From: CAYPZU01 sp964415395
GTDB lineage: Bacteria > Chlamydiota > Chlamydiia > Chlamydiales > SM23-39
Length of the DNA stretch: 19,727 nucleotides
Assembly: GCA_964415395.1 (NCBI GenBank)
Contig: CAYPZU010000039.1
Location: forward strand, 1 to 19,727
Direction of reading: 5' to 3'
Position numbers and translations under genes: made by a program. The notes below the pieces were generated by a model. It was not told the DNA's origin, did not search any database, and worked only from the letters and a program-made list of their open reading frames with translations. This document shows, piece after piece, positions 14,945 through 19,727 of this stretch. Numbering within the stretch: the stretch's first letter is position 1; each line of letters opens with the position of its first letter.

Positions 14945-16171
14945 ATGACAATTTCAGCAATTAGATCTTACGCAACCAGCGGCTGTTCATGGCTTTATGA
15001 AAAGACCTCAAATATTGCAAGAAGCGCCGCAGAACGCGTTCGCAACTTTTCCTGCAATCATTTTAAATATTGTATAGGTCCTTTCTTAGGCTCGATCCCT
15101 TCCGCAATAACGGGAGTGCTCGTTGCTGAATCCCTCAGAAATCCTTCTGGGAGGGAATTCATTGTTATAAATGTCGCGTTGCTGATTTCCTCACTCCTAT
15201 TAACTGGACTGTGTATTTCAGAATCTTACTCCTTATGCCAAAAAGCAACGCAAAAGGAAAAAATTTTCCAAGAAAAGAAATCATTGCTTGAAAGAAAAAA
15301 AACCGAACTGGCGGAAATTCTGTCCAGTTTACCTGTTGGAAACCCCTCCAAATCATTACTCCTGATTCTCCCAACAGATGATTGGAATGGGGCCATCTTT
15401 GATCAACTAGCTAATAACAGAACATTTTTTCAAGAGCTCTCCAGATATTATCAAATTATTCCCATCTGGGCTTCAGGAAGAGACGATTTGACCGAAAAAG
15501 TCGAAGCGGCACGGCGCAGCGCCACCCTGCCAATCGATGCTGTTATCATAAATACGCATGGAGGCTCCTCCACACTTAATCTGAGCGACATTTCAGATGA
15601 TCAGAGCTCTTGCGATTCCAAAGACCTTGGAAAAATTTTCAATTTTCTGACTCCACATTCGCGGCTTTTTTTGTTTTCCTGCTCCGCCGGAAAATTAGAT
15701 AAATTAACCCATGAAATATCGAAAGAACTCAAAGAAGTTCAAGTTTACGGCGCAATAAACATTACAAACAACTACAAACGTATTTGTTTTGTTGATGAAG
15801 CCATCAAACGCCCAAGCGTCAGATTTCTCGATGACTTATGGGAAGAAAATATGACGACGATTTGCATCGAAGGACGCCAGACTTCTACTTCGCTCACTCT
15901 AAGCGAACTTAAGTCATTGGAAATAAGCGCACTGAATGAGCGATCCCCCAAAAAGGCTTTCCATCTCGCGAGAGAGCATCAGATCGAAGGCCGCTTTGAA
16001 AGAGCTTACAAATGGTATCAACTATGCAAAAAATGGGGTCCTTCATTTGAAAAGGCTGTCGTGATTGCTCTCCTCCATGTCGAGGATAAAAGACACATCA
16101 CTTCCTCAGGCAACCCTGCCGATCCCTTGATTTTGAGGGAGCTTCCCAATCTTAGCGCCGCATTAAGGTAG
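14945..16171 (+). CDS. Membrane-anchored caspase-like (clan CD) protein, paralogue B
   Basis: A 408-residue tandem copy of the preceding gene, 231 bases downstream. It has the same parts: hydrophobic segments at about 43-61 and 72-92, only about ten residues apart and so a tighter, more Inc-like hairpin than in A; a coiled coil (about 98-129); the dyad His205-Gly-Gly and Cys246-Ser-Ala-Gly; and the helical tail. From residue about 148 to 298 it is identical to A. The N-terminal 90 residues are only moderately similar, with 11 residues fewer between or within the hydrophobic segments. In the tail, changes are mostly conservative. Function is inferred as for A. It begins with ATG and lacks a ribosome binding site. 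Confidence 0.7.
   Translation: MTISAIRSYATSGCSWLYEKTSNIARSAAERVRNFSCNHFKYCIGPFLGSIPSAITGVLVAESLRNPSGREFIVINVALLISSLLLTGLCISESYSLCQKATQKEKIFQEKKSLLERKKTELAEILSSLPVGNPSKSLLLILPTDDWNGAIFDQLANNRTFFQELSRYYQIIPIWASGRDDLTEKVEAARRSATLPIDAVIINTHGGSSTLNLSDISDDQSSCDSKDLGKIFNFLTPHSRLFLFSCSAGKLDKLTHEISKELKEVQVYGAINITNNYKRICFVDEAIKRPSVRFLDDLWEENMTTICIEGRQTSTSLTLSELKSLEISALNERSPKKAFHLAREHQIEGRFERAYKWYQLCKKWGPSFEKAVVIALLHVEDKRHITSSGNPADPLILRELPNLSAALR
15227..16171 (+). repeat. Tandem gene duplication, copy 2 (high-identity block)
   Basis: Partner of 13769-14713 at an offset of 1458 bases. The core 15376-15839 is identical to copy 1 at every position including third codon positions. Confidence 0.92.
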
Positions 16172-16448
16172 CCCTTACCCCCTCTTCCCGCAACAGAAAT
16201 GCGACTCATTAACTTTAATATAAATTACTTAGAAATATCCGTCTAAGTTGTTTAAATAAAAATTAGTTTTCCATCAAACTCAAATTGGTTACTTGCTCAA
16301 AATGCATGCAACTCTCCGCCAAGTCGTTAGCTCGAAATTCCAAACGAAATCCTTACGAACAAGGTTAACATCAAACAAATAAACACCTTACTTAATTGAA
16401 ATAAAAAAGTAGTAAAATATTTGAAATAAAAAAAGCAACGAACCATTT
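16172..16448. other. AT-rich intergenic region between paralogue B and the HECT gene
   Basis: A 277-base stretch before the first possible start codon of the next gene(s). I see no gene, tRNA or terminator with a T tract in it. It contains two copies of TTGAAATAAAAAA (16396-16408 and 16421-16433) 25 bases apart, with TAAAAT (16413-16418) between them as a possible -10 box. Confidence 0.5.
16396..16433 (+). repeat. Direct repeat TTGAAATAAAAAA x2 upstream of the HECT gene
   Basis: Two 13-base copies start at 16396 and 16421, a little over two helical turns apart. In AT-rich DNA a chance repeat is possible, but the position in front of a gene would also fit a regulator site. Confidence 0.35.
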
Positions 16449-16592
16449 ATGTCTCAGAAATATTTTAAAAGACCTTTTGCCGTTCCTGATCAAGGCAAAG
16501 ACCATCCTACGCCAACGCAGAACGCAAGAATTAAGATAAATCAATCATTCCGATTAGGAAATTTGGAGTTTATTTATGGTATCGCCTGTTGA
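16449..16592 (+). CDS. Possible small leader ORF (47 aa) overlapping the HECT gene start
   Basis: An open frame from ATG 16449 to TGA 16592, encoding a 47-residue basic peptide (MSQKYFKRPFAVPDQGKD...). It overlaps the first 17 bases of the HECT gene in a different frame, so the ribosome binding site of the HECT gene lies inside it. No clear ribosome binding site of its own is visible. It could be a coupling leader peptide or a chance frame; the evidence is only position and an uninterrupted frame. Confidence 0.25.
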   Translation: MSQKYFKRPFAVPDQGKDHPTPTQNARIKINQSFRLGNLEFIYGIAC

Positions 16593-19530
16593 TCGTTCGA
16601 CGGTTTGGCCGGTTTCTGGGACAGCTAGAGAAGACGAACAAACTGCAAAAGAGCGGGAAGAGATCTCTGCGATAACTGCGCGGCTAGTCACTGAACGTAC
16701 GACAGATGGCGAGAAAGACGCGATCCTCCATGAACTCCAAAAAATCCCAGCAGAGGAACGAGAAGGGATCGCCACTCAAGCTCTTCGATTGATTACCCCT
16801 ATCGTTGATGGATCTGAAAGAGTCGCTATCTTATCCTCACTCGCAGCTATTCGTTTGGAAGAAAGAAATGCGGCGGTCGACCAAACCCTTCGACTGATCA
16901 GCCCCCAATTTGATGGATCGGAAAGGAGAGAAATCTTAGAGAAAGTCAGAATTTTACCTCCCGGAATAAGAGAAGATGTGGTGGATCAGTCTCTTCGACT
17001 CTTCACTCCCCAGATCTCTGCATATGAGATCGGATGCATCCTCAATACTATTACAAATATTCGACAAGAAGAGAGAGTCGGAATTGTAAATCAGGTTCTT
17101 CAATTGGTCAGTCATGAAGTGGACGGATATGAAAGAAACTCCGTTTTGGAGCACCTTATTCGAATTCCCTTTGAGAAAAGAGAATCAACGGTGAACCTGG
17201 TTCTTCGGCTGATCAATCCTTCGATGCATGGGTGGATCAGATCAAATATCTTAGAAGAACTCCTCGATTATCCATTCAAATATAGACAAGGGATCGTTGG
17301 AACCGCCCTCCGATTCATTCGTGACGAAACCACAGACCTAGAAAGACTTGAAATTGTAAAACAGGTTGCAAACACTATTGCCTGCCATGTCCATAGAATC
17401 GTCACCGCATCGCCAGTCTCGCACGATTTTAGTCAAAATGATTTCGAAGCCTTATTTCAAATCGTCTCAGAGCTCCCACCTGAGGAGAGAGGCGGCGTAA
17501 GCGATCAAATGCTCCGATTGACCGAGGTAATCCAAACCCCAAAAGGTTGTTTCGCTTTTCTGAGGGAAATCTCCCTATTCAGCCCTCAATTGAGGGGGGA
17601 GGCCGTTACACAAACCCTGCGCTGTCTCAACAATTTGCGAATCGGCATAGATCGGTATCGAAATCAACACCTGATTTTAAAGTCGCTTCGATCGATCCCT
17701 CCCGAAGAATGGTCCCTTGCCGTCACACAGGCTCTCCGCTTGATAGATCCCAGGGATGCGGCGGTTGCTATTGCCAACACTCTGCAGACGTTGATTCGTG
17801 TTACTCAAAATGAAAGAGAGATGGCTGTCGAGTTGACTCTTCGGCTTATTGATCATCCAGCTACAGTCTATAGATTTTCGATATTAGAACGGATTCTCCT
17901 CATCCCTTCGGCAGAGAGAGAAGCGGCTGCAAATCAGATTCTTGGATATGTGGCGCCAGCGACTGATCCGAGCATTCGACATTCATTAGCCATCAAACTT
18001 CTCTGTCTAAATGAAAGAGATTTAATCATTAACCAAGCGATTCGCTTAACCGGAAATCATATTGATGAAAGGTTTCGGCCGTTTCTATTAAATGAACTAA
18101 TCAGCATTCCTGAAGAGGAAAGAGAAGAAGCAATCACTCAAACCCTCCGTGCGGTCTGCCCTGAGACAGACCTGCAAGATCGGTCCGTCATCCTGAGAGA
18201 TCTTCATCTCCTTCCTTTCACGCAAAGAGAAGCAGCCGTCACGCAAACCCTTCGGTTCGTCAACAATCAGACTCCTGTTGAGTCCAGATTCAGGATCGTT
18301 CACCGAATTCTTTCCCTTCCTATCGACCAAATCGAGACAGTCGTTGCAATTGGGCACAGGTTCATCAACAGACAAACACAGGCAGAAGAAAGAGTCCGGA
18401 TTTTAGACAGGATCGTAGACACGCCTCCCTCTCATAGAAGAAACATGGCCAATCCACTGGAACCGTTTTATTTTACCCACCAATTTATCCCATTCGATAA
18501 CCACGAAATGATTACCCTCTCTTTGCAGGACATCGCGGAACATCCAATTGAAGTGCTCAATGCCTACGCCAATACTTGGGCGAGGGCGATTCCGCTTATC
18601 CAATATGATAGATCCCAAGGAGTTGACGCCGGAGGAATCACCCGCGATTTTCTCACACGGTTGTTCGAAGCTCTCTACTCTACCGATCGATTAAGAAGCC
18701 GGCTCTGGTCTATCCAAGATCCCCAAGCTCTACCGATCCCAAGAACCGGTCCTGCCCGTTCCGACAGGAACCGGTTTCATAAGATCGGAATTGTTTTTGG
18801 AGAAATACTCTCGGGCCGCCTTCAAGCCACTATAGGAGAGCGTTTCAGTCCGACTTTATTTGCGATGATCCACTCGCTCACCGAACATGAAGTCGAGGGG
18901 ATTGAAATTGGACAAAATATCCAAATGGATCAGGAAACCGTTGCAAGATTAATCAGAATCTATGCGACAGCTCAATTCCCTTTCATGACAGCTCAAGAGA
19001 TTCAAGAGATGACCGACGGCGAGCTCCCCGAGAGATTTGAAACAGATGAAATCCACACGTTAGAACAGTTTTTTACCGATCATGGTTTTTATCATATGGT
19101 AGAGGCAGCGGTTTTAATCGCTCAGGGAATCAGCACCCGAATCAACGACTGGGACGAAATTAAAGGAGAAACTCCGGCCGCTTTAATGCAAGCGATTCAA
19201 GGCGCTATTACACCAGAGCGGATTATGGCGTCCTTAGTTTGGTCAAATCCGAATGGACACAGACAAGACTTCTTAAACCGCTGGATCCGTGAAGCGACTC
19301 CCGACCAACTCAAGAAATTTCTATTCAGCATCTCGGGGTCGGAAACCCTGGGAAGACGCGCTCTAACTGTATTCTCCTACACCTCTCAAAATCCTCTAAC
19401 CCTTCCCTCATTCCATACTTGCAATTTGCAAATCGATTTACCGCAGTACGAAAATTACGAACAATTCAAAGAAAGATTCGAATACAGCTTGACTCATGCC
19501 GTATGCGGCCTTGGATTTCAATATGAGTGA
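16576..19530 (+). CDS. Alpha-solenoid repeat protein with C-terminal HECT E3 ubiquitin ligase domain
   Basis: A 984-residue protein. Residues about 43-625 consist of roughly 16 tandem units of 35 residues, each two short helices, with a consensus near ER-x2-IL-x2-L-x2-IP-x-EER-x3-V-x-Q-x-LRLI-x-P. This is a HEAT-like alpha solenoid that would bind a target. Residues about 635-984 form a HECT domain: the N-lobe motif GVDAGGITRDF (682-692) and the C-lobe catalytic motif FHTCNLQIDLPQYE with the thioester Cys949. Total HECT length, about 350, is normal. HECT ligases take ubiquitin from an E2 as a thioester and pass it to a substrate; bacteria lack ubiquitin, so this should act in a eukaryotic host. 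No Sec signal or membrane segment is present; delivery by type III secretion is inferred. GGAG (16565-16568) lies 7 bases before the ATG. Confidence 0.9.
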   Translation: MVSPVDRSTVWPVSGTAREDEQTAKEREEISAITARLVTERTTDGEKDAILHELQKIPAEEREGIATQALRLITPIVDGSERVAILSSLAAIRLEERNAAVDQTLRLISPQFDGSERREILEKVRILPPGIREDVVDQSLRLFTPQISAYEIGCILNTITNIRQEERVGIVNQVLQLVSHEVDGYERNSVLEHLIRIPFEKRESTVNLVLRLINPSMHGWIRSNILEELLDYPFKYRQGIVGTALRFIRDETTDLERLEIVKQVANTIACHVHRIVTASPVSHDFSQNDFEALFQIVSELPPEERGGVSDQMLRLTEVIQTPKGCFAFLREISLFSPQLRGEAVTQTLRCLNNLRIGIDRYRNQHLILKSLRSIPPEEWSLAVTQALRLIDPRDAAVAIANTLQTLIRVTQNEREMAVELTLRLIDHPATVYRFSILERILLIPSAEREAAANQILGYVAPATDPSIRHSLAIKLLCLNERDLIINQAIRLTGNHIDERFRPFLLNELISIPEEEREEAITQTLRAVCPETDLQDRSVILRDLHLLPFTQREAAVTQTLRFVNNQTPVESRFRIVHRILSLPIDQIETVVAIGHRFINRQTQAEERVRILDRIVDTPPSHRRNMANPLEPFYFTHQFIPFDNHEMITLSLQDIAEHPIEVLNAYANTWARAIPLIQYDRSQGVDAGGITRDFLTRLFEALYSTDRLRSRLWSIQDPQALPIPRTGPARSDRNRFHKIGIVFGEILSGRLQATIGERFSPTLFAMIHSLTEHEVEGIEIGQNIQMDQETVARLIRIYATAQFPFMTAQEIQEMTDGELPERFETDEIHTLEQFFTDHGFYHMVEAAVLIAQGISTRINDWDEIKGETPAALMQAIQGAITPERIMASLVWSNPNGHRQDFLNRWIREATPDQLKKFLFSISGSETLGRRALTVFSYTSQNPLTLPSFHTCNLQIDLPQYENYEQFKERFEYSLTHAVCGLGFQYE
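16702..18450 (+). repeat. About sixteen 35-codon repeats within the HECT gene
   Basis: Units recur every 105 bases on average. Unit bounds visible in the protein begin at residues about 43, 78, 113, 148, 183 and 218, and again clearly from about 320 onward to 625. Units 2, 3, 13 and 14 are closest to consensus; units near 255-300 are degenerate. The DNA copies have diverged, so this is an old repeat array. Confidence 0.8.
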
Positions 19531-19596
19531 CTTAGAGACTGTCTCTTAGGGACTGCAACGAAATGCCGAGAACGCCAGTTTCCTTTCTCTATCCGC

Positions 19597-19626
19597 TTGA
19601 TTCCATAGACTTCCGAAAGGTATACT
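19597..19626 (+). promoter_or_regulatory. Probable prfC promoter
   Basis: TTGATT (19597-19602), 18 bases, then TATACT (19621-19626), with the prfC ATG only 15 bases after the first base of the -10. The transcript would be nearly leaderless, and the only AAGG-type ribosome binding sequence lies upstream of the -10 box. Confidence 0.5.
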
Positions 19627-19635
19627 TCCATCCAT

Positions 19636-19727
19636 ATGGATGAGAAAGAACAGCTCCGCGAAGAGATCGCCAAACGGCGCACCTTCGCCATCATCAGCCA
19701 CCCGGACGCCGGGAAAACAACCCTGAC
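19636..19727 (+). CDS. prfC: PrfC, peptide chain release factor 3 (partial, runs off the window)
   Basis: The first 30 codons of a translational GTPase. The translation begins MDEKEQLREEIAKRRTFAII and continues with SHPDAGKTTLT, the P-loop (G1) motif in the SHPDAGKTT form typical of release factor 3, where elongation factors have GHVDHGKTT or GHIDAGKTT. RF3 recycles RF1/RF2 from the ribosome after peptide release. The preceding RR-TFAIISHP stretch is also the usual RF3 start. The remaining roughly 500 residues lie beyond the edge. It marks the return to GC-rich housekeeping sequence after the island. Confidence 0.9.
   Translation, partial: MDEKEQLREEIAKRRTFAIISHPDAGKTTL

Noticed and set aside
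13769..16171. Tandem repeat as an insertion sequence or transposon pair
   Set aside because: No transposase motif, no terminal inverted repeats and no target-site duplications are visible; the repeat lies inside two coding genes and reflects gene duplication.
16702..18450. HECT gene repeats as TPR, PPR, Sel1 or ankyrin repeats
   Set aside because: The 35-residue length fits several families, but the consensus positions (for example TPR W-L-G-Y-A-F-A-P or ankyrin TPLH) are absent, so only a general alpha solenoid is claimed.
325..18618. Many long open frames on the - strand (for example 2581-3507, 10365-11330, 4497-5114)
   Set aside because: All lie opposite well-supported + strand genes, show no recognisable motifs, and have the Arg/Ala/Gly-rich composition of frames read against GC-rich coding DNA.
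19534..19546. Palindrome AGAGACTGTCTCT after the HECT gene as a terminator
   Set aside because: The loop would be a single base and no T tract follows, so it cannot act as a classical terminator.
1..19727. CRISPR array, rRNA, phage or plasmid origin signals
   Set aside because: No regularly spaced identical repeats, no rRNA sequence and no replication or phage structural genes were seen on reading both strands.

Overview
The window reads as a chromosomal segment of a member of the Chlamydiota, most likely an environmental, protist-associated lineage. No single gene proves this. The case rests on a diverged GroEL paralogue without groES, a 43-kDa-class alpha/beta hydrolase resembling the chlamydial CHLPS proteins, two proteins with an Inc-like membrane layout, and a eukaryote-type HECT ubiquitin ligase, all next to ordinary bacterial housekeeping genes. 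Every supported gene is on the + strand. Sampled lines of the housekeeping part run near 57% G+C and sampled lines of the 13.3-16.5 kb part near 40%; these are hand counts, not a full calculation.

Layout. (1) 36-2611: tRNA-Cys, rsmI (16S rRNA methylation), nadC (NAD synthesis) and coaX (type III pantothenate kinase, CoA synthesis). nadC, coaX and the following groEL paralogue overlap by 1 and 4 bases, so they form one operon that ends at a strong terminator (4201-4225). (2) 4263-6080: an exported protein with the full outline of a GH13 trehalose-synthase-like enzyme but with its catalytic residues replaced, probably a pseudoenzyme. (3) 6138-9057: a GT9 (heptosyltransferase-type) glycosyltransferase, a small very basic protein, a calcineurin-like metallophosphoesterase that seems to start at CTG, a YkgJ-type Cys-cluster protein and a small CxxC protein. 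(4) 9138-9578: a 146-residue orphan with a C2HC zinc-finger-like motif. (5) 9642-13286: a PgcA/PGM2-type phosphohexomutase, an SDR oxidoreductase translationally coupled to it, and a diverged alpha/beta hydrolase with Cys at the nucleophile position. (6) 13454-19530: an AT-richer stretch with two tandem paralogues that combine a bilobed transmembrane hairpin, a coiled coil and a caspase-like (clan CD) His/Cys domain, followed by a 984-residue protein with about 16 alpha-helical 35-residue repeats and a complete HECT E3 ligase domain. (7) 19636 to the edge: the start of prfC (release factor 3).

How the parts may work together. Parts 1, 3 and 5 are mostly self-contained metabolism, translation and envelope functions. 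Part 6 looks like a host-interaction island: a HECT ligase has no use without host ubiquitin, and a membrane-anchored caspase-like pair with an Inc-like topology would suit the inclusion membrane. The catalytic core of the two paralogues is identical over 464 bases, including silent sites, while their membrane regions have diverged, which points to gene conversion. The most promising undescribed system here is this neighbourhood of twin caspase-like membrane proteins plus a solenoid-HECT ligase. Its function is inferred from sequence motifs only.
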